Part shown: positions 1 to 7,259 of the stretch, one piece after another | How the letters are laid out: every line of letters starts with the position of its first letter | How positions within the stretch are numbered: position 1 is the first letter of the stretch | Assembly: GCA_023621975.1 (NCBI GenBank) | Contig: JAMOAC010000375.1 | Coordinates: 1-10,349, forward strand | Length of the DNA stretch: 10,349 nucleotides | Origin: Bacillota bacterium | Lineage (GTDB): Bacteria > Bacillota_A > Clostridia > Acetivibrionales > DUMB01 | Direction of reading: 5' to 3' | Translations under genes and position numbers: made by a program | Notes under the pieces: model-generated | The model's database searches: none | Told to the model about the DNA's origin: nothing | Seen by the model: only the letters and a program-made list of their open reading frames with translations

Positions 1-421
1 TTTCCAGGGCTTTATAATCACCTGAAGCTTTTGCATATTCTGCGCAGCCTATGGCAGCGAAAGTTTCGGAAAACCAATACCTTCTTTTCCTCAGCGGCCT
101 GCCGTCATTTGTTACTTTGAAAAACATTCTTTCATCGGTATCAAAACAATGTTTTATCAGAAAATCATATCCAAGTTTGGCCATATCAAGCCATTCACTT
201 CTTTTTTCGAGTACATTGTACAGCCTGCTGAACATCCACGTCCCTCTGCCCTGTATCCACACCGACTTATCAGTGCTTAAAATAGACCCGTCCCTGTCAA
301 GATAATGATAGTACCCTCCGTTTTCCCGGTCTGGAGAATATTTCATCCAGAACGGAATCACATTATCCAAAAGCATGTCCCTGTATATTTTCTTTAACTC
401 CTCAATTCTTTCACGTTTCAT
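1..421 (-). CDS. N-acylglucosamine 2-epimerase (AGE/RenBP) family protein, N-terminal part, cut by window edge
   Basis: Reading leftwards from an ATG at 421-419, an open frame continues without a stop to base 1, giving 140 residues. The start is set by AGAAGGTGG (434-426), whose GAAGG core lies 7 nt before the ATG. The protein begins MKRERIEELKKIYRDML and contains a KSVWIQGRGTWMFSRLYN block (residues 52-69) and a YWFSETFAAIGCAEYAKASGD block (115-135). These are the conserved helices of the alpha/alpha-six-barrel AGE family, which includes N-acylglucosamine 2-epimerase (GlcNAc to ManNAc) and cellobiose 2-epimerase. The family is usually about 390-420 residues, so roughly a third is visible and the catalytic histidines lie outside. 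No signal peptide is seen, so it should act in the cytoplasm. It starts 40 bp after the giant gene with no terminator between them, suggesting co-transcription. Next to a GH20 hexosaminidase an amino-sugar epimerase is the likeliest role, but the exact substrate is inference. Confidence 0.85.
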   Translation of the reverse strand, partial: MKRERIEELKKIYRDMLLDNVIPFWMKYSPDRENGGYYHYLDRDGSILSTDKSVWIQGRGTWMFSRLYNVLEKRSEWLDMAKLGYDFLIKHCFDTDERMFFKVTNDGRPLRKRRYWFSETFAAIGCAEYAKASGDYKALE

Positions 422-461
422 TATTCCACCTTCTCTATAATTATTCTATTTTTTCCAGCCC

Positions 462-3400
462 TTAATTGTAAATTCTGTTGTAAATCCTATAAATAACAAC
501 TGCTGCTTCTGCTCTTGTTGTATTGCCAAGAGGATTTATATTTTTCCCATCGCCTTTTATAATTCCGCTTTTTACAAGCGTTGCCAGGCTGTCCTTTGCA
601 TACGAAGCTATCATATCCTTATCTGCAAATCCTGTAATGTCAACGTCTGTTCCCTTTGCAAGACCCTTTCCTGCCACTTTCAAAGCGCGATCTATCAGTA
701 CCATCATATCCTGCCTTACTATTTTTTCATCAGGCCTGAACTCGTTGTTTCCGACACCGTTGGTTATGCCAAGCTTTTTGGCTATTCCTACCTGCTTAGC
801 ATAGTACGCATCAGGGTCTATGTCCGAGAAGTTGTCGCCTGCTTCGGCATCAAGCCCTAAAGCCCTGACCAGCAGTACTATAAAGTCCGCCCTTGTAATA
901 TCTGCCGATGGATTGAATACTGTATCGGAAATACCGTTGATTATCCCCTTTGAAGCCATTACCTCAATTTCTTTCCTGGCCCATGCATAATTTGCAATAT
1001 CATCAAAGGTCTTTTTTACATATGCAACTGCAAATGTGCTGAAGTGAGTTATTGTGAATGTAACCATTCCAGTTTCGGTATCATATCTGCCTGAAGGTAT
1101 CGTTACTATGTTGCCTGCTTCGTCAACATACCACACCACCACGTGTTCAGGGTCTTCAAGTTCGGCAGGTGACGGCGTGTATGGTATTGACACCGTCACT
1201 GATGCATTTGGATTGCTCCATTTTACTTTTTCGCCGTCTGCCATCAGATAAATCTGAATTATCGGGCGCCCGCCAATAATTTCTCTTATATTGTCAGGCA
1301 GCTGAGAACTATCATACTTCCCAATGACGATAGAAACATTTTTTCCTTTTGTTCCTTCAGTCTCCCGTAGCATATTATCCGGTACTGCTATATTCCCCAC
1401 AACCGTGCAGAAGGATAATCCTTTTCTCTTACTGCCGCCTGACAATGCAGAAGCAGGCACTTCCAAAGCAAATGAATCAACTCCGTCAACAGGGGGCATG
1501 ATTATACTTGCAGTGTCTTTATTTGCAAACAGTGCTTCAATTGTTGCGGAATCCAGGCTTATTATACTGCTGCCTTTTTCTTTATCAACTTTAATTGGTA
1601 CTTTATCAAGGGAATTATCCCCGCCAATAGCAGCATAATAGGTAGTATCTGTATCTTTGTCCAGGCCTGAACCCGGAACCTGTATTGGTACAAAGATATT
1701 ACCTCCTCCTGTGCCCGGCGCTGCCCTGTTCACTGTTACGACATATGTTTTTTCGCTTCCGTCTTCTGCTGTTACTACTACTTCGATGACGTTATCGCCT
1801 ACGCTTAAGTTTATGGATTCAGCAACTCCGCTTGTAACAGGATTTCCGTTTATCTTTACCGTTGCCTTGCTGTCTGCAGCAATTGCGGTTACCCTTATAT
1901 TTGACACTTTGTTTCCTACACTTACAGTGTATGATACCACGTCTTCGTCAAAGCCAGGAGTGAGAGTTCCTTCACTAATTATCAGCTCTCTCAGATTATT
2001 GTTGCCTGATGGTTCATCTTCCCATATTGCATACAAAGTTAGATTGCCGGAGGGCATAATCACTGTTTCCCCTGGCGCATAGCCTGTTCCGCTCCCGTCC
2101 GCTGCAGTGTTCCATTCCTTAAACTTCTTTCCGGCCGGCGGTATTAGTCCGCCGGCATCGGCTGCAATAAATGTTTCACCCTCAAACTTGTCAGTTTCCA
2201 TGGGTACATCCCCTGTGCCGCCATTTGCGTCATAAGTTACGGTGTATTGAATAGGTACAAATTCCGTTCCCCATATTTCAACTTCATCTTCAAATGTCCA
2301 GGTCCCTTCTATACCTGTTATGACATCAATCTTTACATACCTTGCAACTTCCGGCCTGTCAAGCAGCATTATATACTTGTAAGAACTTTTTGCCGGATTG
2401 GAAAGGGAATCGGCGCCAGGGTATAATGTTGCCCATCCGAGGTTGACATAATTGATTCCATCTGTTGAGCAGGAGTAGATTACCTCTTTGGGAAGTTTTA
2501 CGTCGCTTTCAACATACTTAAGGAAGTTTGCTGATATATAGCTTATATTGTATATTGAGCCCAGGTCAAAAATCCTGGAATAATAAGTATTACGTATACC
2601 CTGCCATCCACTGTCGTCAGGTGTATTTTCTGCGTATATTCCATTAGTTAACTCATAACCTGAATCAATGTGATTGCCGCTCGGTTTTTCATTAGTCGTA
2701 TAGGGCTTGCCAAGTGCAACGTTTTCCGTATTTTCAGGAGGATTTGGCATAGGCGCAGTTGTTGCTCCGGCAGGTAACCCCGCAGGCCCATACACCATAA
2801 TTTCATCTACAAACATCCAATCTCCTTCTTTTTCCAACTTCACCTTGACATATCGTGCATTAGTCGGGCTAAACCGTATATCGTACCACTTGGCTGTAGG
2901 CCCTGACGGTACTGTTGCAGCCCCTGCAAATGAGAAATTTTCGTTGTCCGTGCTCGTATATACCGAAACCCTGTCAATTTCGTATAGATATACACCTTCC
3001 CATTTATGCACCTTTACATTGTCAATATACCTTTCCGTACCAAGGTCCAATGTAATATCTACATTGTTGTTGCCAAGATAATATCCATAGGATTTCCCGT
3101 CCAGATAATCTCCTGCAAGAATACCGTCTGTTGACTCTGAATTATTTGCATCAGGATATGCAGTGTTTGGTTCATGGGACTTTCTGTAAGTCTTCCCATA
3201 CGCCAAATTTGCTCCAGGAACAGGTTCCGGTTCAGGTACAGGCATTAATACGGTCTCCTCATGGGCACCTCCGGCATTTTCCTTATTAAATACCTGTATT
3301 TCATCAATGAACAGCCAGTCATTACCTGTCTTTTTGAATCTCACCTTAACATAGCGTGCAGCCGTATCTTCAAACGATAATTCATTCCACAGGCTGGGTG

Positions 3401-6400
3401 CTAACGTTGCTTTGCCCTGCAGTGTAAAGTTCAAGTTGTCGGTACTTGTAAATACCTCTATTTCATCCGCTCCATAATCATATTGCCCCTTCCATTCGCT
3501 CACTCTTACATTGTTTATGCTTTGTACCGTTTCCAGGTCGATGACGATATCAACTGTTATACTTCCGCTGCCTATATTGTATCCATAGGATCTACCGTCC
3601 TGATAATCTCCTGCAATCACTCCGTCAGTTGATTCAGAATTATTTTTATCAGGATATTGAGGAGACGGTTCTATGGACTTGGTATAAGATTTTCCAAGTG
3701 CGAGGTTTTCCGGCAACATTCTTTTTTCAAGAGGCTCCGGCAGTGGTGCAGGAGTCGGTTCAGGCAACTGTACAGGTTCAGGCACATCTCCGTCATATTC
3801 AAAGTAAAGAAGTTCACCCTGCCCTCCTCCGAGTATAAGTTCCAACTCATAAACAGAGCCTGATATATGAGTAAGCTCTACGTTTTCAATTTCACCTGTA
3901 TAACGGTTTACCTTTCTTAGCTTCGTTGGGTCTCCGCCCGTGCTGAAGTCAAAGGTTAGAGTAATTTTCTGCTGTGTATCCTCGCACATGCCGTGCTGCT
4001 GCTCAGGCCTTAAACCGTTTCCTGTATGAAGCCCGTTAACTACCATGAAGTATTTCGGGCATGAGGATGTGAAGAATCCCCTGTCAACTCCCGGAAGAAT
4101 GTCAAAATATCCAATAATAACATCGCCTGGAAGCCCGTTATTCTCAGTTCCCAGGTTAGTTACAGCAATTCCGGTCAGGTTGTAATCAGGTTTTGGTTCA
4201 AATCTGCTGATATAATCGGGCATCTTGTTTTCAACAATATTACTGCCCTCATAATGTTTTCCCGGTAAGAACCGTGCGTCACTGCTGTAAAGCCTCACCA
4301 GATGTTCTCCCAGGTTTCTTACCTCTTTTGCCAGATCCGCATACCAGTAATAGAACTTTGTAGGATTTCCGTCCTTGTCAAAGAGAAGAAACTTTGTACC
4401 ATCCGGATAATGCTCATTATAATATTCCCATCTGAACATGCTCAGCCACTTGCCACCAAGAGCCATAGTTATATACGGAACTGCATACAACTGCGATTGA
4501 GTGAGTTCGTACCATCCGGTTGCATATACATTGCTGCCGGTCTTAAAGCCAAGGATATACTGGCCGAAAGCAATCGGTTGAGTTCCGCTTCCGTCCCATC
4601 CTTCAAGGGACAGTGCCCTATACATGGCTGTCTGGCTGACAATACGGTCGTTTATATTTATGTCTGATCCGGTTTCGCAGAAATAATAATCATCAAAACT
4701 GATAAAGTCCGGTTTTACATTCCGTATATAACTCCTCAGCTGGTGCTCTGTCCATTGCGGAACTCCGGTAGCATACCAGTGGCCGATTTGGTTGCTGTGG
4801 ATTGCAACATTCGGATAAAGCTCACGAATCAGTTTTGCCATGTCCCTGCTCTCTTGTTCATATCTTTTCGAGTAATAAATCTCGTCTCCGATTGAAAATG
4901 TTGTCAGGTTATCAACATCTTCCAGTTGGTCCCCTCTTAAAAATCCATCGCTTCTTGTTGCAGCAGGAGTTCCAAAAGGCAGGTAGCAAAGGGACCACTT
5001 AAGCCCTTCTACGGAATTTGAAAGGGTCTTGTTATAATATGGCGGTTCATAATAAGTTGCTGATGTAAATCCCGAATTAATCCACTCCTCTGCCGTAGGG
5101 AACTGTCTTCCGCTTTCATCCGTTGCCACGCTGGTCTGGAACATGAATCCGTGATGAATAAATTTTCTGGTTGTATCGGACATCATATTTTCAGGTACCG
5201 GTGTCAACGCCTCGATTTCAACTATTCTGCTGAAATTAACTGATGCATTGTTTATAACCACCCTGATTTTGTCTGTAGTTACAGGCTCAAATTTAAACCT
5301 GTTCCACACCTTGTTATTGCCCCTGACACTTCCGCCGGGTACCGTAACCCATTTTGACTGGGATTTATCCCAGTATTGTACATCAAAATCCCTTATCCCA
5401 TATGTTGAAAATCTCATATCAAGGGTAGGTTCTACAGATGTGTTATCCTGCACTGTATAGACATTTATAACCCCAATCTCGTAGTCGGAGTCAAAATCAA
5501 TTTGTATCCAATCAGGGTATTCGCCCGGTGTGGCATCCATCCAGCCTCCGCCACAGCCCCAGTAGAAACCTGTCCTGTCGCCATCTATTACTGACTGTGC
5601 CGGATAATCGACACTGTATTCTGAAGATGCGGTTGCTACTGACCTGTTGCTCAAATGTGCAACGTTTGTGCCGGGTGCCGGTTCAGGTGCCTGCGCTGTA
5701 GCAGTAAAAGCCTCAATTTCTGCTATTCTGCTGAATTTCTGCAAAGCGTCCTTTACAAGTATTCTTATCCTGTTCGTATTAACAGGTGCGAACCTGAATT
5801 GTCTCCACACGTTTATATTGTCCGTCACTTTGCCTCCGGGGACTGTTTTCCATGACCGGCTGTTAACATCCCAGTACTGCACATCAAACACAGTGATTCC
5901 GTATTTAGTAAAGTCCATATATAATGTAGGCTCGCACATGTTGTCCACATCGTCTTGCAGCGTAAACACATTTATTGTATCAATTGAATAAATACTGTCA
6001 AAACTAACTTCCACCCAATCGGGATATTCATCCGGTGTGGCGTCCGCCCAAACCCCACCGTTTTCCCATTCTATACCCGCCCTGTCGCCGTCATTTACGG
6101 CTTCCACAGGGTAATCGCTGCTGTATTGGGAAGACGCACTTGCTATACCGCCGTTGCTTGCAAGCGCCACATTTACCCCTTCTCCGACAACGTCTGACTC
6201 TTCCCTCACAGTAACAGTGGATGTTACGCTAAGGTCTATTGGCTGTTCAGGCTGAACAACCCCTTCAGGCAGTTCAAATGTCCCTATAGCCGTGTATTCT
6301 CCCGGAACATTACCATTATAGCCTTCTATCGTCCAGTTTAAATAAACGGTATGTATGCGGTTATCACTGTCCTTTATGGTGGTGGTTGGCGGCAAGGTAG

Positions 6401-7115
6401 CTAAAGCATCCGCTTCACTGGCGCCGAAGTTAACTTTTACGTCACGTACCGGTGCGACAGATATAATTTCATATTCCGGTTCAATGACCTCATCTACTCC
6501 ATATACCTCTATCTCGTCAATAAATAGCCAGTCATCGCCTCCTGTTTTCTCTATGTTCACCCTTACGTACCTTGCATTTACCGGCTCAAACTCGAGTTCA
6601 AACCAATTGTCCACCGCAGTATCCGTTTCTGCCTGAAACGTATACGTTCTGTTGTTGGTACTTGTATATACCCTTACTTTATTTGGATAATAGGCATACG
6701 TGTATCTCAGTACCTTCACCTTGTTTATGCTGTATACATTTTCCAGGTCAATTGTTATATCAACGCTGATGTCTCCCTGTCCTTTGTAATATCCGTATGA
6801 TCCGCCGTCATCATGGTGCGAGGATATTATCCCGTTTGTTGACTCTGAATTGCCGGTGTCCGGATATGCAGTGCTAGGCTCTATGGATTTCGTGTAACTT
6901 TTACCCCGGGACAGAAGCACTGTTTCTATAAAAGCCCCATTCCCATTTGTATCAGCCCATGTCTGTACATCGCCTGTTTCGCTGTCAGTATCATAGGTCG
7001 CGGTGTAATCTGTGTCAGTACCGTCTGCAAAAGAATTAAATGGTATTAATACCATGTATGCTGCTACAGCAAGCATTAATATTAATGATATAACTTTGCG
7101 GCCATGGCAAGACAC
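462..7115 (-). CDS. Giant secreted, SLH-anchored multimodular protein with six discoidin-like modules and a central barrel-like domain
   Basis: Residue numbers count from an upstream ATG at 7133 (2223 aa); subtract 6 for the preferred GTG start at 7115 (2217 aa). The order is: signal peptide (about 7-36, hydrophobic core LILMLAVAAYMVLI, likely cleavage after NSFA); F5/8C-like module A1 (72-212); Big_4-type Ig-like domain (222-310); F5/8C B1 (319-478) and B2 (488-645); unassigned TIM-barrel-like region (655-955) followed by a beta-rich part (975-1115); Pro/Glu linker; F5/8C A2 (1141-1283) and A3 (1307-1450); F5/8C type C (1469-1622); Listeria-Bacteroides (InlB_B/Flg_new) repeat (1628-1705, TYDANGG and FKEWNTAADGSGT); cadherin-like beta-sandwich (1712-1803, DVVSYTVSV and DGSEKTYVVTVNR); an unassigned region (1820-2040); and three SLH domains (2041-2219). 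SLH domains bind pyruvylated secondary wall polymers, and discoidin-like modules commonly bind carbohydrate. The product is therefore probably a surface glycan-binding or glycan-degrading protein. Whether it is an enzyme is unproven. A 40-bp gap leads to the epimerase gene. Confidence 0.9.
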   Translation of the reverse strand: MSCHGRKVISLILMLAVAAYMVLIPFNSFADGTDTDYTATYDTDSETGDVQTWADTNGNGAFIETVLLSRGKSYTKSIEPSTAYPDTGNSESTNGIISSHHDDGGSYGYYKGQGDISVDITIDLENVYSINKVKVLRYTYAYYPNKVRVYTSTNNRTYTFQAETDTAVDNWFELEFEPVNARYVRVNIEKTGGDDWLFIDEIEVYGVDEVIEPEYEIISVAPVRDVKVNFGASEADALATLPPTTTIKDSDNRIHTVYLNWTIEGYNGNVPGEYTAIGTFELPEGVVQPEQPIDLSVTSTVTVREESDVVGEGVNVALASNGGIASASSQYSSDYPVEAVNDGDRAGIEWENGGVWADATPDEYPDWVEVSFDSIYSIDTINVFTLQDDVDNMCEPTLYMDFTKYGITVFDVQYWDVNSRSWKTVPGGKVTDNINVWRQFRFAPVNTNRIRILVKDALQKFSRIAEIEAFTATAQAPEPAPGTNVAHLSNRSVATASSEYSVDYPAQSVIDGDRTGFYWGCGGGWMDATPGEYPDWIQIDFDSDYEIGVINVYTVQDNTSVEPTLDMRFSTYGIRDFDVQYWDKSQSKWVTVPGGSVRGNNKVWNRFKFEPVTTDKIRVVINNASVNFSRIVEIEALTPVPENMMSDTTRKFIHHGFMFQTSVATDESGRQFPTAEEWINSGFTSATYYEPPYYNKTLSNSVEGLKWSLCYLPFGTPAATRSDGFLRGDQLEDVDNLTTFSIGDEIYYSKRYEQESRDMAKLIRELYPNVAIHSNQIGHWYATGVPQWTEHQLRSYIRNVKPDFISFDDYYFCETGSDININDRIVSQTAMYRALSLEGWDGSGTQPIAFGQYILGFKTGSNVYATGWYELTQSQLYAVPYITMALGGKWLSMFRWEYYNEHYPDGTKFLLFDKDGNPTKFYYWYADLAKEVRNLGEHLVRLYSSDARFLPGKHYEGSNIVENKMPDYISRFEPKPDYNLTGIAVTNLGTENNGLPGDVIIGYFDILPGVDRGFFTSSCPKYFMVVNGLHTGNGLRPEQQHGMCEDTQQKITLTFDFSTGGDPTKLRKVNRYTGEIENVELTHISGSVYELELILGGGQGELLYFEYDGDVPEPVQLPEPTPAPLPEPLEKRMLPENLALGKSYTKSIEPSPQYPDKNNSESTDGVIAGDYQDGRSYGYNIGSGSITVDIVIDLETVQSINNVRVSEWKGQYDYGADEIEVFTSTDNLNFTLQGKATLAPSLWNELSFEDTAARYVKVRFKKTGNDWLFIDEIQVFNKENAGGAHEETVLMPVPEPEPVPGANLAYGKTYRKSHEPNTAYPDANNSESTDGILAGDYLDGKSYGYYLGNNNVDITLDLGTERYIDNVKVHKWEGVYLYEIDRVSVYTSTDNENFSFAGAATVPSGPTAKWYDIRFSPTNARYVKVKLEKEGDWMFVDEIMVYGPAGLPAGATTAPMPNPPENTENVALGKPYTTNEKPSGNHIDSGYELTNGIYAENTPDDSGWQGIRNTYYSRIFDLGSIYNISYISANFLKYVESDVKLPKEVIYSCSTDGINYVNLGWATLYPGADSLSNPAKSSYKYIMLLDRPEVARYVKIDVITGIEGTWTFEDEVEIWGTEFVPIQYTVTYDANGGTGDVPMETDKFEGETFIAADAGGLIPPAGKKFKEWNTAADGSGTGYAPGETVIMPSGNLTLYAIWEDEPSGNNNLRELIISEGTLTPGFDEDVVSYTVSVGNKVSNIRVTAIAADSKATVKINGNPVTSGVAESINLSVGDNVIEVVVTAEDGSEKTYVVTVNRAAPGTGGGNIFVPIQVPGSGLDKDTDTTYYAAIGGDNSLDKVPIKVDKEKGSSIISLDSATIEALFANKDTASIIMPPVDGVDSFALEVPASALSGGSKRKGLSFCTVVGNIAVPDNMLRETEGTKGKNVSIVIGKYDSSQLPDNIREIIGGRPIIQIYLMADGEKVKWSNPNASVTVSIPYTPSPAELEDPEHVVVWYVDEAGNIVTIPSGRYDTETGMVTFTITHFSTFAVAYVKKTFDDIANYAWARKEIEVMASKGIINGISDTVFNPSADITRADFIVLLVRALGLDAEAGDNFSDIDPDAYYAKQVGIAKKLGITNGVGNNEFRPDEKIVRQDMMVLIDRALKVAGKGLAKGTDVDITGFADKDMIASYAKDSLATLVKSGIIKGDGKNINPLGNTTRAEAAVVIYRIYNRIYN
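477..1013 (-). other. Three tandem SLH domains (cell-wall anchor)
   Basis: The last 180 residues of the giant protein hold three SLH units: FDDIANYAWARKEIEVMASK... with TRAD (2041-2094), FSDIDPDAYYAKQVGIAKK... with VRQD in the TRAE position (2101-2154), and FADKDMIASYAKDSLATLV... with TRAE (2168-2219). Units 1 and 3 keep the TRAE-like motif that contacts the wall polymer in characterised SLH proteins, while unit 2 departs from it. The protein ends in a short doubled RIYNRIYN. Confidence 0.93.
2784..3215 (-). repeat. Discoidin-like (F5/8C) module A3
   Basis: This module (residues 1307-1450) opens with YGKTYRKSHEP and NNSESTDG, has SVYTSTDN in the middle, and closes with ARYVKVKLEK and WMFVDEIMVY. 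It follows a PVPEPEPVPG linker. It is most similar to A2 by eye, at both protein and DNA level, suggesting a tandem duplication. Confidence 0.75.
3285..3713 (-). repeat. Discoidin-like (F5/8C) module A2
   Basis: This module (residues 1141-1283) opens with GKSYTKSIEPS and NNSESTDG, has EVFTSTDN in the middle, and closes with ARYVKVRFKK and DWLFIDEIQVF. Its opening motif is shared almost exactly with A1, more than 900 residues upstream on the other side of the central domain. A long Pro/Glu linker (about 1117-1138) precedes it. Confidence 0.75.
4269..5171 (-). other. Central TIM-barrel-like domain of the giant protein, family not recognised
   Basis: Residues 655-955 lack the repeat motifs of the flanking modules and look like a globular alternating alpha/beta enzyme domain. 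Blocks consistent with barrel strands followed by acidic loop residues are FIHHGFMFQ (658-666), GFTSATYYEPPYY (688-700), SIGDEIYY (747-754), PDFISFDDYYF (808-818), PIAFGQYI (853-860) and KWLSMFRWEYYN (895-906). Candidate catalytic acids are D750, E751, D814, D815 and E903. This resembles the layout of clan GH-A-like hydrolases, where acids sit at strand ends, but I cannot name a family. A beta-rich segment (975-1115) follows and may be a companion domain. Confidence 0.5.
5199..5672 (-). repeat. Discoidin-like (F5/8C) module B2
   Basis: This module (residues 488-645) carries SVATASSEYSVDYP, DATPGEYPDW, FDVQYWD, TVPGG and FSRIVEIEA. These motifs are nearly the same in B1 directly upstream, so B1 and B2 are a tandem pair of one discoidin subtype. 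A QAPEPAPG linker separates them. Confidence 0.8.
5700..6179 (-). repeat. Discoidin-like (F5/8C) module B1
   Basis: This module (residues 319-478) carries ASASSQYSSDYP, DATPDEYPDW, FDVQYWD, TVPGG and FSRIAEIEAF. It matches B2 motif for motif and is clearly different from the A-type modules. A Big_4-like Ig domain (222-310; LPPTTTIKDSD and HTVYLNWTIEG) lies between A1 and this module. Confidence 0.8.
6498..6920 (-). repeat. Discoidin-like (F5/8C) module A1
   Basis: This module (residues 72-212) opens with RGKSYTKSIEPS and NSESTNG, has RVYTSTNN in the middle, and closes with ARYVRVNIEK and DWLFIDEIEVYG. It is the third copy of the A subtype and lies near the N terminus of the mature protein, far from A2 and A3. 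Confidence 0.75.
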
Positions 7116-7130
7116 ATTAATTACCCCCTT
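7113..7130 (-). promoter_or_regulatory. Ribosome binding site that favours a GTG start at 7115
   Basis: The longest open frame starts at an ATG at 7133-7131, but the bases just upstream of it are AAAATTTATTAACT, with no Shine-Dalgarno sequence. Inside that frame lies AAGGGGG (7130-7124), followed by 8 nt and then an in-frame GTG (7115-7113). The protein from the GTG reads MSCHGRKVISLILML, a compact signal peptide with a short charged n-region before the hydrophobic core. The GTG is therefore the more credible start, and the six residues MKGVIN are probably not translated. This is direct sequence reading plus the usual rule for SD spacing. Confidence 0.7.
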
Positions 7131-7136
7131 CATAGT

Positions 7137-7199
7137 TAATAAATTTTATACCTATGTATTCAATCTGTTTTTTACGTAATTCAATCTATTTTTTACGTA
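7137..7199 (-). promoter_or_regulatory. Candidate promoter of the giant gene (weak)
   Basis: On the minus strand a TATAAA (7150-7145) preceded by GG could be a -10 element, giving a short leader with the AAGGGGG ribosome site at 7130-7124. The place for a -35 box 17 nt upstream (7173-7168) is only an A-tract inside the tandem repeat. TTGAAT hexamers occur at 7163-7158 and 7184-7179 but at wrong distances (7 and 28 nt). If this is a promoter it may need an activator bound at the repeats. Support is only positional. Confidence 0.3.
7158..7199. repeat. Two abutting 21-bp direct repeats upstream of the giant gene
   Basis: Copies at 7158-7178 and 7179-7199 match at 20 of 21 positions, with no spacer between them. 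Read on the minus strand, each begins with the palindrome TACGTA, runs into an A-tract and ends AGATTGAAT. The period of 21 bp is two helical turns, so equivalent positions face the same side of the DNA. A more degenerate third copy may lie at about 7199-7218. The position just upstream of the surface-protein gene suggests an operator for a dimeric or cooperative regulator. That function is inference. Confidence 0.6.
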
Positions 7200-7259
7200 T
7201 CTAAACTATCTTTATAAATGATGAGCAATAAAACTGTACACCTGTATCAACCCAGGATA

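Noticed and set aside
51..305. An 84-codon plus-strand frame near the left edge
   Set aside because: It is antisense to the partial epimerase, whose minus-strand translation carries strong AGE family motifs and a good ribosome site.
1657..2082. A 141-codon open frame on the plus strand
   Set aside because: It lies wholly opposite the cadherin-like and InlB_B parts of the giant gene, has low-complexity Ser/Thr/Pro-rich translation typical of antisense frames, and shows no ribosome site or domain.
2784..6920. CRISPR-like or mobile-element repeats
   Set aside because: The repetition is at the level of coding modules of about 140-160 residues; there are no short regular spacers, terminal inverted repeats or transposase motifs.
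462..7115. Cellulosome scaffoldin or sortase-anchored protein
   Set aside because: No cohesin or dockerin repeats and no LPxTG-type tail are seen; the anchor is a triple SLH block.
7200..7259. Transcription terminator after the URO-D gene
   Set aside because: The only inverted repeat found (TACA-GG-TGTA) has a 4-bp stem and no following T-run on the minus strand, so it is too weak.
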